A stretch of DNA of 64,000 nucleotides from Bacillota bacterium (GCA_012728115.1 JAAYFS010000015.1:1-64000); one strand, 5' to 3'; counted from the stretch's first letter, positions 46,219 to 56,337 are shown. Translations and numbers: made by a program. Notes: generated by a model not told the origin, from the sequence alone.

Positions 46219-46253
46219 TCATCCTCTAATAAATCTATGCTTAATGTTGCAGT

Positions 46254-47756
46254 CTAAAGGACATAACTTTCTAATGCTTCAAGGTCCTTAACAATAATAA
46301 CCTTATTACCTACCAACTCAATATATCCTAGTTCTTTAAACTCCCCTAGTTTTCTAGTTATGGTTTCGCGCCTTAAACCAGAATAGTTTCCTAATTCTTC
46401 TCGGTTCATTGACAACTCTAACCTAATACCCTCATCGATCTCGACTCCGATTCGTTTTACAAGTTTGAGCAATAAACCAGCAGTTTTCATTGAAGCATTA
46501 CTGGTAGAAAGTCTTTGAATCAAATCTTCGGCCCATCGAATCCTCTCAAAGCTTTTTACTAATACACTTCTTAAAACTACTGGCGAATCATAGAAGTATC
46601 TGTCAAAAGTGACTTTCGGAATGGCAACCACCTTGCAATCTGTAAGTGCTTGCCCAACATACCGATAAGGTGTTTCAACTAAGAGATTTAATCCCCCAAC
46701 AAAATCACCATCACGATAAATGTAAAAGATCTGCTCTTCACCATCGATGGTATTATTGAATATTTTCATTTGCCCTTTATAAATAAGGTACATAAAATCG
46801 GGTGAATCGCCAGTCTTAAATATATAATCTCCAGCTTTAATGTTCGACAATATCACTTGATTCAAAACATCTTCCACATCATCTTTATCTACATCGCTTA
46901 ACAGGGGCAGTTTTTTTAGCTGCGACAGCATTTCAGCTCGTTCTTCCTCTGAAGCCATCTCCCTATCTTTTAATAGCTTATAATGCTCTTGCTTTTTTAT
47001 TTCATTCTCTTTTCTTTCTTGACGCAAACTCTCCGCAAAGAGTTTATTCGCCAAAATCTCAAAGTCCTTGGCTTTTTCCGTATCCATAGGTTCTACTCCC
47101 TCTAATCGATAGGGTATCCCTAACTCGTGATATTTTTTGACACCTGAAGTATGGTAAGGTAGAATTTCTATTCGATCGACACGATGGTTAATAGGCTTTA
47201 TGGTCTGAACCAAGCCTTTCATTGCTTGTTCATTGTCAGTAAAACCAGGCACCATTACATGACGAATCCAAACCTGACCTTGGAAACCATAGGAATCTAG
47301 GTTGGTAATAAAGTCTAGGTAGGTATCAAAACCGTTGATAGTTGTTAATTCTTCAAAAGATTCGCTATCAAAAGCCTTAACATCGAGAATTAGAGTATCA
47401 ACCAATGGAAGTATTTTCGGATAGTAGGTGGGATTACCAAACCCAGAGGTGTCTATACATATATTATAACCTTCTTGCTTAAGAATTTCCAATGTATTAT
47501 ATAGAAACTCTCCTTGCAACAAAGGCTCTCCTCCAGAAAAAGTTACCCCACCTTCAGCCCCATAATAAGGTTTATATCGTCTAACGATCTCGAGCACTCT
47601 TTGGGGTGTTATTTCCTGGCCTCCCACTCGTTTGAGAGTATCTGGATTGTGGCAGAAAGCGCATCTTAGAGGGCAACCCTGGAGGAAAAATACTGTTCTA
47701 GTTCCTGGTCCATCTACTAACCCCATTGTTTCGATTGAATGTAGGAAGCCTTTCAT
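46254..47756 (-). CDS. Pyruvate formate-lyase activase fused to a Crp/Fnr-family regulator
   Basis: A 500-aa two-part protein. Residues 1 to about 243 are a complete PFL activase: GCPLRCAFCHN with C28, C32 and C35 for the radical-SAM [4Fe-4S] cluster, GGVTFSGGEPLLQ and the end of normal activase length. A charged linker (about 243-285) leads to a cyclic-nucleotide-binding-type beta roll (about 286-395), a dimer helix and a winged HTH (about 405-500). The recognition helix GLRRETITRKL has R463, E464 and R468 at the places of CRP R180, E181 and R185, predicting TGTGA binding. The phosphate cassette reads GGLNLL instead of G-E-L, so cAMP binding is doubtful. Activases are normally separate proteins. 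The gene follows pflB by 26 bp. Confidence 0.95.
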   Translation of the reverse strand: MKGFLHSIETMGLVDGPGTRTVFFLQGCPLRCAFCHNPDTLKRVGGQEITPQRVLEIVRRYKPYYGAEGGVTFSGGEPLLQGEFLYNTLEILKQEGYNICIDTSGFGNPTYYPKILPLVDTLILDVKAFDSESFEELTTINGFDTYLDFITNLDSYGFQGQVWIRHVMVPGFTDNEQAMKGLVQTIKPINHRVDRIEILPYHTSGVKKYHELGIPYRLEGVEPMDTEKAKDFEILANKLFAESLRQERKENEIKKQEHYKLLKDREMASEEERAEMLSQLKKLPLLSDVDKDDVEDVLNQVILSNIKAGDYIFKTGDSPDFMYLIYKGQMKIFNNTIDGEEQIFYIYRDGDFVGGLNLLVETPYRYVGQALTDCKVVAIPKVTFDRYFYDSPVVLRSVLVKSFERIRWAEDLIQRLSTSNASMKTAGLLLKLVKRIGVEIDEGIRLELSMNREELGNYSGLRRETITRKLGEFKELGYIELVGNKVIIVKDLEALESYVL

Positions 47757-47782
47757 AACATCCCTCTTTTCTTAGCTAATTT

Positions 47783-50062
47783 TTAAACAAATTCATGGAA
47801 GGTTCGATTGATTACATCGAGTTGATGTTCTCGATTAAGTTGATTGAATCGAACTGCATATCCAGAAACTCGAATAGTTAGATTTGGATATTTCTCTGGA
47901 TTTTCCATAGCTTCTAGCAGAAGTTCCTTATCCATCACGTTGACGTTTAAGTGGAAAGCATCTTGGTTGAAGTAGCCATCTAAAATATTTGTTAGATTGG
48001 TTACTCGTTCTTCTAAATTCTTTCCTAAAGCGGAAGGAATGATCGAAAAAGTATTCGAAATTCCGTCTTGGTTTACTCCTTTATATGGCAGTTTTGCCAC
48101 TGAATTTAAAGAGGCAAGAGCACCTGATTGATCTGCCCCATTCATTGGATTTGCTCCTGGCGCAAAGGGTTCGCCCTTCTTGCGTCCATCAGGAGTAGTA
48201 CCTGTCTTCTTACCATAAACCACATTAGAAGTAATGGTTAGGAGTGAGAGAGTGTGTTCTGCATCGCGATACGCAGGTATCTTCCTTAAGGCTTCCATAA
48301 AGTACTCGCTAACCTTAATCGCAATCTCATCTGCCCGATCATCATCATTGCCATAGCGCGGGAAGCTACCCTCAACTTCAAAATCTACTGCAATTCCTGC
48401 TTCATTTCTAATTGGTCTTACTTTTGCGTACTTTATCGCTGATAGAGAATCCGCTACAATTGAGATTCCTGCTACCCCGAAAGCGATAAATCTGTGTACG
48501 ATCGGATCGTGAAGGGCCATTTGGCTTGCTTCATAAGCATATTTATCATGCATGTAATGAATGGTGTTCATCGTTTCAACATAGATTTTCGCTAGCTTAT
48601 CCATAACCTTTTTGAATGATTCAAGCACAGTCTCATAATCTAAAACTTCATCGGTTATTGGTTCGATTCCAGGGATAACAGTAACATATTCCCCTTTGTT
48701 TTCATACTTTTTTATCTCATCTACTCCACCATTAATCGCGTAGAGTAATGCTTTAGCAAGGTTTGCCCGAGCGCCAAAATATTGCATTTCCTTACCGACT
48801 CTCATCGCGGATACGCAGCATGCAATTGCGTAATCATCTCCGTAGATCGGACGCATTAGATCATCGTTTTCGTATTGAATCGATGCGGTTTTAATACTCA
48901 TTAAAGAGCAGTATTCTTTAAACTCTCTTGGTAATTTATCTGACCATAATACTGTCATATTTGGTTCAGGTGAGGTACCCAGATTGATCAGTGTGTGTAA
49001 AAACCGATAAGCTGTCTTAGTGACTAATGGTCTTCCATCTTCACCAACACCACCGATGGATTCGGTAACCCAGGTTGGATCGCCAGCGAACAATTCATCA
49101 TATTCTGGAGTTCTAAGATGTCTAACCAAGCGAAGTTTAATCACCAATTGGTCGATCAATTCTTGAGCAGTCTTTTCATCGATTAAACTTAACGCCAAAT
49201 CTCTTTGGATATAGATATCAAGAAAAGCGGTGTTGCGGCCAAAACTCATCGCTGCCCCATTGTTCTCCTTAACAGCAGCGAGATACCCGAAATATAACCA
49301 TTGCACTGCTTCATGAGCATTTCGGGCAGGTCTGCCAATATCATAGCCATATTTTGCTGCCATAGATTTTATCTGGTCAAGGGCGCGAATTTGTTCCGAA
49401 AATTCCTCTCTTAACCTGATGGTTTCTTCAGTTGCTGGCGCATCATAATTGTCTTTATCTTTAATTCTCATTTCCTTCAAATAATCAATTCCATAAAGTG
49501 CGACACGGCGGTAATCGCCGATAATTCTACCTCTGCCATAAGCATCAGGTAAACCCGTGAGTAATCCTACCGAACGGACTGTTCGCATTTCTTTGGTATA
49601 GGCATCGAAAACGCCTTGGTTGTGAGACTTCCGATACTCATTAAATTTCTTTTCCATATCCGGATCCATTTCAAGACCGTAGGCATCCAGTGCATTTTTC
49701 ACCATCCTAAAACCGCCATATGGATTCATAATTCTTTTTAATGGCGCATCGGTTTGGAGTCCAACGATCAACTCTCTATCTTTGTCTATATAACCTGGTA
49801 GGAAATTATCAATTCCACTGAAACGTTCTAGATCGACACTGATCGTTTTATTCCTTACCTCGTTTTGGATCATTTCATTTACTTCATCCCAGAGTTTAAG
49901 AGTATTCTCTGAAGCTCCTTCCAGGAAACTTTCATCACCATAATAAGGTTCATAGTTGGCCTGAATAAAGTCTCTCACATCGATCCTTTCCGACCAACGA
50001 CCAGGTTTAAAGCCTGTCCAAGCTTCCGCCATCTCTTTGCGGTCAAATAGATTCTCTCTCAT
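47783..50062 (-). CDS. pflB: Pyruvate formate-lyase (formate C-acetyltransferase)
   Basis: A 759-aa glycyl-radical enzyme converting pyruvate and CoA to acetyl-CoA and formate. The adjacent catalytic cysteines lie in [11 protein letters not shown]. The glycyl radical is G734 in RVSGYAVRF, with the same number and spacing as in E. coli. The N-terminus is the genuine PFL type. It is first in the pflB-activase operon and has GGAGGGG before ATG. Its leader carries a -10 box and a CRP-type palindrome at the class II place. It marks a fermentative anaerobic metabolism. Confidence 0.98.
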   Translation of the reverse strand: MRENLFDRKEMAEAWTGFKPGRWSERIDVRDFIQANYEPYYGDESFLEGASENTLKLWDEVNEMIQNEVRNKTISVDLERFSGIDNFLPGYIDKDRELIVGLQTDAPLKRIMNPYGGFRMVKNALDAYGLEMDPDMEKKFNEYRKSHNQGVFDAYTKEMRTVRSVGLLTGLPDAYGRGRIIGDYRRVALYGIDYLKEMRIKDKDNYDAPATEETIRLREEFSEQIRALDQIKSMAAKYGYDIGRPARNAHEAVQWLYFGYLAAVKENNGAAMSFGRNTAFLDIYIQRDLALSLIDEKTAQELIDQLVIKLRLVRHLRTPEYDELFAGDPTWVTESIGGVGEDGRPLVTKTAYRFLHTLINLGTSPEPNMTVLWSDKLPREFKEYCSLMSIKTASIQYENDDLMRPIYGDDYAIACCVSAMRVGKEMQYFGARANLAKALLYAINGGVDEIKKYENKGEYVTVIPGIEPITDEVLDYETVLESFKKVMDKLAKIYVETMNTIHYMHDKYAYEASQMALHDPIVHRFIAFGVAGISIVADSLSAIKYAKVRPIRNEAGIAVDFEVEGSFPRYGNDDDRADEIAIKVSEYFMEALRKIPAYRDAEHTLSLLTITSNVVYGKKTGTTPDGRKKGEPFAPGANPMNGADQSGALASLNSVAKLPYKGVNQDGISNTFSIIPSALGKNLEERVTNLTNILDGYFNQDAFHLNVNVMDKELLLEAMENPEKYPNLTIRVSGYAVRFNQLNREHQLDVINRTFHEFV

Positions 50063-50146
50063 TTCTACGTTCCCCCTCCGCCTATAAAAACAACATCCGA
50101 TGATGTCGATTCTTGATATTGATAACTGATATGTCTTAGTAACTTT

Positions 50147-50152
50147 ATTATA
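50147..50152 (-). promoter_or_regulatory. -10 box of the pflB promoter
   Basis: A perfect TATAAT on the minus strand without a recognisable -35 hexamer at the right spacing (CAGCGT is found there). That suits an activator-dependent promoter. Transcription would start at about 50140, leaving a leader of about 78 nt. Confidence 0.7.
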
Positions 50153-50173
50153 AGTTTGAACCTTAAAAAACGC

Positions 50174-50189
50174 TGTGACCTAAATCACT
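50174..50189 (-). promoter_or_regulatory. CRP-type palindrome upstream of pflB
   Basis: TGTGA-cctaaa-TCACT on the plus strand differs from the perfect CRP palindrome TGTGA-N6-TCACA only in the last base. Its centre (50181.5) lies about 41 bp before the predicted pflB transcription start, the classical class II activator place. It is the expected target of the HTH fused to the activase. Confidence 0.75.
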
Positions 50190-50387
50190 TTTTCTTGATT
50201 TAACAAAAAAATTGCATCTATATTCAATGGGATAAACTGGCACACTGAAGGTTGAGTACCAGTTCAGGAATCTTTTCGCATTTAAAGGCAGGACATAAAT
50301 TTTATATCCCGAATTCTCGATTTAACATCACAAAAACAGCTTGGAATCAGTATCATGATTATTTAATCAAATAGAGGAGGACAAATA

Positions 50388-51227
50388 GTGGAAAGAACCT
50401 TTAAACGACGAATTCAAGGGAAGAAAACACGGGATGGCGCTGGAGTAAAGTTGCTGAGAGTATTAGCCGACAATACCGTACCACAGTTCGATCCAATTCT
50501 ATTGCTCGATTCATTCGATAGTACTAACCCTGAGGACTATACCGCTGGTTTTCCGATGCATCCGCATCGGGGAATTGAAACTATTAGTTACGTGTATCGT
50601 GGTTCAATGACTCACCGTGATAGTCTGGGTAATGAGGATACGATTAGCGATGGCGAAGTTCAATGGATGACCGCTGGCTCAGGTATTCTCCATGAAGAAA
50701 AATTGCCAGCAACCGAAAGATTGCTTGGAGTTCAACTCTGGCTTAATCTCCCAGCAAAGGACAAGATGGTTCCTCCTGCTTATCGCAGTATCAAAAACTC
50801 TGAAATTGAAGAAATCCCCATTGAGAACGGTAAAATTCGCTTGCTTGCTGGTGAATATGAAGGACATAAAGGATATATGAGCAAGTATCTTCCTTTGGAC
50901 TATTATGATATCCACCTTGAACCCGAAGGCTCGGTTACGATAAATACTGAGCGAGAAAGATCGATCATGCTTTTTACCCTTGTAGGAAATTCAAGGATTT
51001 CAGGTAAACTAGTCGGAGAAAAGACCGCTGTAAAGCTTACTCCTGGAGATTATGTGGAAATCCAAGCGCTAGACAAAAACGTCCAAGTACTCTTTATCAG
51101 TTCAATCAGTCTAGAAGAACCTGTTGCTTGGGGTGGTCCAATAGTAATGAATACTTTAGAAGAGTTACAACAAGCCTTTAACGATTTGAGAAACAACACC
51201 TTTTTACAAGATAAAATTTCTTACTAA
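50388..51227 (+). CDS. Pirin family protein
   Basis: A 279-aa bicupin of the pirin family. The metal-binding pattern is visible in FPMHPHRGIETISYV and AGSGILHEEK (two His, then His and Glu). Pirins bind iron; some act as quercetinase-like dioxygenases and some modulate pyruvate metabolism by binding pyruvate dehydrogenase or acyl-CoA enzymes. GTG start with ggagga upstream. It is divergent from pflB across a 325-bp region, which makes a link to pyruvate metabolism possible but unproven. Confidence 0.93.
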   Translation: MERTFKRRIQGKKTRDGAGVKLLRVLADNTVPQFDPILLLDSFDSTNPEDYTAGFPMHPHRGIETISYVYRGSMTHRDSLGNEDTISDGEVQWMTAGSGILHEEKLPATERLLGVQLWLNLPAKDKMVPPAYRSIKNSEIEEIPIENGKIRLLAGEYEGHKGYMSKYLPLDYYDIHLEPEGSVTINTERERSIMLFTLVGNSRISGKLVGEKTAVKLTPGDYVEIQALDKNVQVLFISSISLEEPVAWGGPIVMNTLEELQQAFNDLRNNTFLQDKISY

Positions 51228-51231
51228 TTTA

Positions 51232-51263
51232 GAATCCCAGGCACTTAATTTCGCCTGGGATTC
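51232..51263. terminator. Hairpin between pirin and the ABC transporter genes
   Basis: gaatcccaggc / gcctgggattc form a perfect 11-bp stem with a 10-nt loop, placed between two convergent genes. U-tracts are weak on both strands, so it may be a modest bidirectional terminator. Confidence 0.65.
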
Positions 51264-51296
51264 AAGGTTTAAAAGGGAAAACAGGTTTTGTGAAAT

Positions 51297-53027
51297 TTAT
51301 GCTGGAACTGTATTTTCAGCTACTTGATATAACTGATAGTAGTAACCTTTCTTTTGGATTAGTTCATCATGCGTTCCCGATTCAATGATCTGTCCTTCAT
51401 GAATCACATGGATCGCATCGGCATTCTTGACAGTACTTAGTCGATGTGCGATTAAAATTACAGTCTGATCTTTTGCTGCATCGATCATTTGCTGCACATT
51501 CCTTTCGGAAATTGTATCTAATGATGAAGTTGCTTCATCCCATATAGCGATTGTTGCCTTCTTTAAGATGGCTCTTGCGATCGCAATTCGTTGTCTTTGA
51601 CCGCCACTAAGCATTGTACCTTCCTCACCAAGATCAGAATCATATTGATCTGGTAATTCCATAATAAAATCATGAGCATCAGCTATCTTGGCGGCCTTTA
51701 TAATCTCCTCCAAAGAAGCATTGGGATAACCATAACTAATATTCTCCTTTATCGTTCCTGAGAATAAGTATGGTTCTTGAGGAACATATGCGATGATTTT
51801 TCTAGTATCATCTATGTTTAAGTTTTTTCCTTCGATCAATAATTCGCCGCTATCTGGCTGATAAAGCTTCAAGATCAGTTTAGCAATTGTAGATTTTCCT
51901 GAGCCTGTCGCACCTACAAAAGCGTGTGTCTCTCCAGGCTGAATCTTTAATGATACATTTTCTAAAACTTTAGTTTGAGTTTCATAGCCAAAATCTACAT
52001 TTCTAAACTCGATATCTCCTAAGGCTTCTTCGGTAAGGACATCACCAGTAAATATATCTTCCTGCTCGATTTCATAAACTTCGAAAAACCGATCGGCCGA
52101 GCTAATATTACTTTCCATCCTGGCAAAATGTTGCGGAATCATCTTAAAAGAGGCAATTAACATATTGATTCCAAACATAAGAGCTGTCACATTACCAAGA
52201 GGCGCCCTACCGCTAATATAAAGGAGCCCTCCGATAATCACACTAACAACCTGGGCAATTAGGCTTGCCCCGCCTGAACCAATTTCAAGGAAAAAGTTCA
52301 GAATAGTATTCTTTAGTTCTCTAACAATAATATACCAACGATTAGACATATGCTTGTCACGTTGCTTATGTTCGAGACCATAGGCTTTAACCACCTGGAT
52401 CCCTCTAAGAACATCTTGTAAATCTGAATTGATGACTGCTCGTCTTTCATTCACTTCCTTTGAAACTTGGCGAACTTTTGGTCCAATTACTTTGCTCACT
52501 AAGAAAGCAAATGGAAGACTAGCAACTGCAACCACAAACAAAATTGGATGGATCCAAATAACATAAATGGACATTAGGGTAGCTTGCAATATACATGTTA
52601 GGAGCGATATTGAAGTATTTGTTAATAACCCTATTGCATTGGGAATATCGCTATTGAGTCGCGACATTAAGTCTCCCGAATGGTACTTATCAAAACCATT
52701 TCTTTTGGCCGCGAGAATCTTACCTAATAATCTCTTGCGTAAGGCGTTGTGAGCTAGATAATCAAACCGATCTTTAAGATAAACATTAACGAGATAAACT
52801 AGCAGAAAGAAAGTAATGCTAACAACCCAAACAACTGACCAATAACGAACTAGGTGTATATCGCCAGCCGCTACTCCATTAAACAACTCACGAGCAAAAT
52901 AAGCTGCACCGACTTGCACTAAAGCTGAACTCAATATCTCAGTTATAGCAGTTAACCAAAAGATTTTCTCATATGGATGGATCAATGGATAGAGTTTTTT
53001 CAAATATGTCCGCAACCGCTTAATCAT
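51297..53027 (-). CDS. ABC exporter half-transporter B (membrane and ATPase fused)
   Basis: A 576-aa type IV exporter half. Six helices make up the ABC_membrane domain (about residues 20-310). The ATPase domain has Walker A GATGSGKST, Q-loop PQEPYLF, signature LSGGQRQR, Walker B with catalytic Glu in IAIWDEATSSLD and H-loop IAHRLST. Substrate unknown; multidrug, lipid or peptide export are typical. Its ATG overlaps the TGA of the upstream paralogue by 4 bp (ATGA), so the two probably form a heterodimer. Confidence 0.93.
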   Translation of the reverse strand: MIKRLRTYLKKLYPLIHPYEKIFWLTAITEILSSALVQVGAAYFARELFNGVAAGDIHLVRYWSVVWVVSITFFLLVYLVNVYLKDRFDYLAHNALRKRLLGKILAAKRNGFDKYHSGDLMSRLNSDIPNAIGLLTNTSISLLTCILQATLMSIYVIWIHPILFVVAVASLPFAFLVSKVIGPKVRQVSKEVNERRAVINSDLQDVLRGIQVVKAYGLEHKQRDKHMSNRWYIIVRELKNTILNFFLEIGSGGASLIAQVVSVIIGGLLYISGRAPLGNVTALMFGINMLIASFKMIPQHFARMESNISSADRFFEVYEIEQEDIFTGDVLTEEALGDIEFRNVDFGYETQTKVLENVSLKIQPGETHAFVGATGSGKSTIAKLILKLYQPDSGELLIEGKNLNIDDTRKIIAYVPQEPYLFSGTIKENISYGYPNASLEEIIKAAKIADAHDFIMELPDQYDSDLGEEGTMLSGGQRQRIAIARAILKKATIAIWDEATSSLDTISERNVQQMIDAAKDQTVILIAHRLSTVKNADAIHVIHEGQIIESGTHDELIQKKGYYYQLYQVAENTVPA

Positions 53028-54757
53028 GATGCGACCTCTCCTTCTTGCCCATGATATAATTGAGCGTACATCCCGCAGTTCTCCAATAGATATTTATGAT
53101 CCCCTTGGGCAACCACTTTACCGCGATCAAGGACATAGATGGTATCCGCTTTCTGAAGCTTTGTTAAGCGATGAGCAACCGCCACGATGGTTTCAACTTT
53201 GGTATACTGTTCCAAACCTTGATACAACTTAAACTCCGTATCGTTATCCAACGAACTTGTAGCCTCATCCAAGAGTAAAATCGGTGCCCCTTTTAATAAC
53301 GCTCTAGCGATTCCGATCCTTTGGCGCTGACCACCTGAGATGTTCATTCCATTTTCCCCAACTACTGTATCGTAACCTGAGGGAAGCTCAGAAATGAAAT
53401 CTTCTACCAAGGCAACCTTAGCAGCCCACTTCCACTCTTCTTCTGTGGCATCTGGTTTTGCGACTAGAATATTTTCTAATACAGTACCAGAAAAGAGATA
53501 TGGTTCTTGTGGAACATAAGCAATCAGATTGCGCCATTCGTTTAGATTGTAAGAGAACATATCTTGCCCATTGATTAAAATTTCTCCGTCCTGCGGTTTA
53601 AAGAAACCCAAGATCATTTTTAATATAGTACTTTTTCCACAGCCACTAGGTCCAACGACACCTACATGAGTTCCGTGCTTGATTTGAAGTCTTACACTAT
53701 CTAGTGCTTTTGTAGTTTCATAGCAAAAACTAGCATTTTGAATTTCGATACTTAGCTCCTCAGGCAAGGTTTTATCACCATATTTTTCTGGTTCGGTGTC
53801 TAGAACCTCGAGGACCCGTTCTGTAGCTGCAGCCCCTTGTTGAAATCCGTAAACTATGTTTGGCATACGAAAAAATGGTTCGGTGATTCCTGGAACGATT
53901 GAGAGAAAGGCAATCACGTCACCTAAACGCAGAACACCTTTCAATATAAGATGGGCACCAACTAATGCAGGTATTAGAAGTGAACAGTTCGCTACCAGAC
54001 TCACACCAAAACCTAGGATCAATTGAAGTTTAGTTCTTTTTAAACCTACCTCAACTTGTTGATCATATCGCTTCTGCACTTTTCTAAGAAGCAAGTCCCT
54101 AATGCTATAAGCCTTAACTACATTTGTACCTTTGACCACATCATTGGTTAGGCTGTAGAGTTTTGACCAGATATCATGTACTTCTTTTGACGCCTCTCTA
54201 ATTTTCTTACCGAGAAAAACATTTAAAGCTAAGGGAAGTGGAGCAAATACTAAAGTGGCAACCGTGATTTGCCAATTGACTAAGAATCCATAAATAGTAA
54301 CCGCGATCGCATCTATTGGAAATTGCAGTAATGAGATAACTTGATTTCCGATAATCCCCCTTACTGACCCCAAATCATTGGTTAAACGAGCAATCATATC
54401 TCCAGAGTGGTTCTTTTGAAAATAGTCCATCGGAAGGGAGGTTATATGCCTATAAAGATCCCGTTCTAAATCAAGTGAACTTTTGGCCGAGAAAAGATTT
54501 ACTACATATGTTTTAGCAGATCTCAGAATAGAAGCACCTAAAAAGACCACAATCACAATTAAGCTGTAGTAAAAAAGTCCACCTTTATCCAATTCCTCGA
54601 TAGCATAAAAAACCTTTCTCATCATCTCACCAGTGATTGGAGCCATCAATGAATTGGCGAAAACCAGAATCAAAGAACCTAAAGCAAGGTACCAATAGGA
54701 TAGAATATATCTACTTAATCTTTTATACATGCTTAATAAAGGATAACGCTTTTCCAC
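53024..54757 (-). CDS. ABC exporter half-transporter A (membrane and ATPase fused)
   Basis: A 577-aa paralogue of the next gene with the same architecture: six helices, Walker A GPSGCGKST, signature ISGGQRQR, LLLDEATSSLD and VAHRLTK. Both halves keep the catalytic glutamate, so this pair is not of the BmrCD/TM287-288 type, in which one ATP site is degenerate. The track ATG 54778 has no ribosome site. GTG 54757 with ggggtgg ahead is preferred. Confidence 0.92.
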   Translation of the reverse strand: MEKRYPLLSMYKRLSRYILSYWYLALGSLILVFANSLMAPITGEMMRKVFYAIEELDKGGLFYYSLIVIVVFLGASILRSAKTYVVNLFSAKSSLDLERDLYRHITSLPMDYFQKNHSGDMIARLTNDLGSVRGIIGNQVISLLQFPIDAIAVTIYGFLVNWQITVATLVFAPLPLALNVFLGKKIREASKEVHDIWSKLYSLTNDVVKGTNVVKAYSIRDLLLRKVQKRYDQQVEVGLKRTKLQLILGFGVSLVANCSLLIPALVGAHLILKGVLRLGDVIAFLSIVPGITEPFFRMPNIVYGFQQGAAATERVLEVLDTEPEKYGDKTLPEELSIEIQNASFCYETTKALDSVRLQIKHGTHVGVVGPSGCGKSTILKMILGFFKPQDGEILINGQDMFSYNLNEWRNLIAYVPQEPYLFSGTVLENILVAKPDATEEEWKWAAKVALVEDFISELPSGYDTVVGENGMNISGGQRQRIGIARALLKGAPILLLDEATSSLDNDTEFKLYQGLEQYTKVETIVAVAHRLTKLQKADTIYVLDRGKVVAQGDHKYLLENCGMYAQLYHGQEGEVAS

Positions 54758-54861
54758 TGGACCACCCCAATACTGCATTTGCTTAGATTGTAACTGAGTT
54801 TGGGAATAAATAACTCTAGCTACAGACGGTATTTTGTTCCGCCTAAAGACCGATTTTACGT

Positions 54862-54898
54862 AAAAAAAAAAGCTCCGCAGACCAATTACTGCAGAGCT
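54862..54898 (-). terminator. Rho-independent terminator of the solute-binding protein gene
   Basis: agctctgcag / ctgcggagct with one G-U pair and an 8-nt loop, followed on the minus strand by a run of nine or ten T. Confidence 0.9.
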
Positions 54899-54904
54899 AA
54901 TGTC

Positions 54905-56260
54905 TTACTGATTTTGAATCCTATCTAAATATCTTTGTAATGCTGGTTCAGCCATCCTCATAACCTGATCAGCACGTGCTCGTTGATTAATGATTCGGTT
55001 GATTTGATTCATTATATCCGAGCGAGTAGCAAACTCCAACTCATACTCTGGGGCGGGTATCCAATTGTTCATAAGGTGATTGTATGTTCGAAATACATCG
55101 CCGCCTCTACCTACCTGCTGAGCTCTCAGTGCCACAGATTCTTCCTGCTGATCAATTTGAAAAATTTCTCGGAAAATGGCGAGAACTGCCTCTGGCTCTT
55201 GCTCTAAAATTGAGATTCCTGTCAGATTCATTGACCACGATTTAATCACATGATCTTGATTAACATCACCTTTTGGCAATAGCACCATGCCCGCGTCGAT
55301 AATAATTCGGGACTGCTCTCTAAAGAGTACTTCAAACAATGGAGTAACTAGCATAGCAATACCACCTTCATTGAAAACCTCGAAGGGGGATCTTCTATAG
55401 AGTAGTTCGGAATAAGCCGAGCGTTCAATAAAGATTAAGTTTTGATATACTTGCAGAGCACCAATTGTCAGCGGATTGTTTCCAGCAAATTCGAGACGAT
55501 CCCCTGTCTGTCTCAAAAGAGGAAAACCAGCTGCATCTAGTGCTACGACCATTGTATACGCATTATCTAAACCTGCGATACCGAATTGGTCTGTCTTTCC
55601 ATCACCATCGATGTCTCTAGCAGCTTGTGAAGCTAAGGTCATCATCGCATCCCATGTCCATTGACCTGATTCCTGTAGTTCATAAGGGGTGATTAGACCA
55701 AGTTTATCAAAGATTTCTTTATTCCATAGAACAACTAACGCGAACTCGTGAGGATAAACTTCACCGCCACCTGGAATTATTGGTGCAGGTACGGTTATTT
55801 GCCGCCCATTATGTAATAAAGCGTCTCTAATTGGACGATACATCTCTGGTAACTCATCTAGATATTCTGAACCAAGAATGGTATCTAGCGGATAAAAAAC
55901 ATTGGCTTCTTTAAACATGGAATAAACATCGCTATCTCCAGGAAAATCAAAAATGTCGATCTTTCCACTTAAAATTGCATTAATAATGTCTTGATACATA
56001 TTTCCCGAACGTCTACTAAAATCAACTATTTCCATAAGATCGACGAACTCAAATTCGAAATTATATTTTTCTTCTAGCTCCTCGATTCGATCTAATAACG
56101 CTTGATCAAGTTCAACTCCCCCCAAGGCAACAAGGGGCAAATACCGAATCGTTCTTCCACCTAGATCATAATCTTCCGCCTGAACTACCGCCCCAAGTAA
56201 CAGAACCACAGCTAACATGGTTGAAAGAAACAGAAAAAACTCTTTTTTTCCCCGCATCAT
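54905..56260 (-). CDS. Extracellular solute-binding protein (family 1-like), orphan
   Basis: A 451-aa exported protein. The signal peptide (about residues 8-28) ends VVQAEDYDLGG with no lipobox cysteine. The mature part is that of an ABC sugar-type binding protein, including ALVVLWNKEIFDKLGL and WTWDAMMTLASQAARDIDGDGKTDQFG, the latter a calcium-loop-like motif common in this family. No permease or ATPase importer genes are adjacent, and the neighbouring transporter genes are exporters. Terminators isolate it. Without a lipid anchor it would be released in a monoderm cell; anchoring by the uncleaved signal or an outer membrane are the alternatives. Confidence 0.85.
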   Translation of the reverse strand: MMRGKKEFFLFLSTMLAVVLLLGAVVQAEDYDLGGRTIRYLPLVALGGVELDQALLDRIEELEEKYNFEFEFVDLMEIVDFSRRSGNMYQDIINAILSGKIDIFDFPGDSDVYSMFKEANVFYPLDTILGSEYLDELPEMYRPIRDALLHNGRQITVPAPIIPGGGEVYPHEFALVVLWNKEIFDKLGLITPYELQESGQWTWDAMMTLASQAARDIDGDGKTDQFGIAGLDNAYTMVVALDAAGFPLLRQTGDRLEFAGNNPLTIGALQVYQNLIFIERSAYSELLYRRSPFEVFNEGGIAMLVTPLFEVLFREQSRIIIDAGMVLLPKGDVNQDHVIKSWSMNLTGISILEQEPEAVLAIFREIFQIDQQEESVALRAQQVGRGGDVFRTYNHLMNNWIPAPEYELEFATRSDIMNQINRIINQRARADQVMRMAEPALQRYLDRIQNQ

Positions 56261-56337
56261 TTTCCCTCCTATAAATTTCTCTCTACTTATTAAGTTGTTT
56301 TAGAGTTCTATTAAATCAAAGTTTGAGGAAAAAATTT

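Noticed and set aside
50317-50332. Second CRP-like site near the pirin start
   Set aside because: Only one half (TGTGA on the minus strand) matches; the other half does not.
51297-54757. Asymmetric exporter of BmrCD type with one dead ATP site
   Set aside because: Both halves keep Walker A, signature, catalytic Glu and H-loop His, so no degenerate site is visible.
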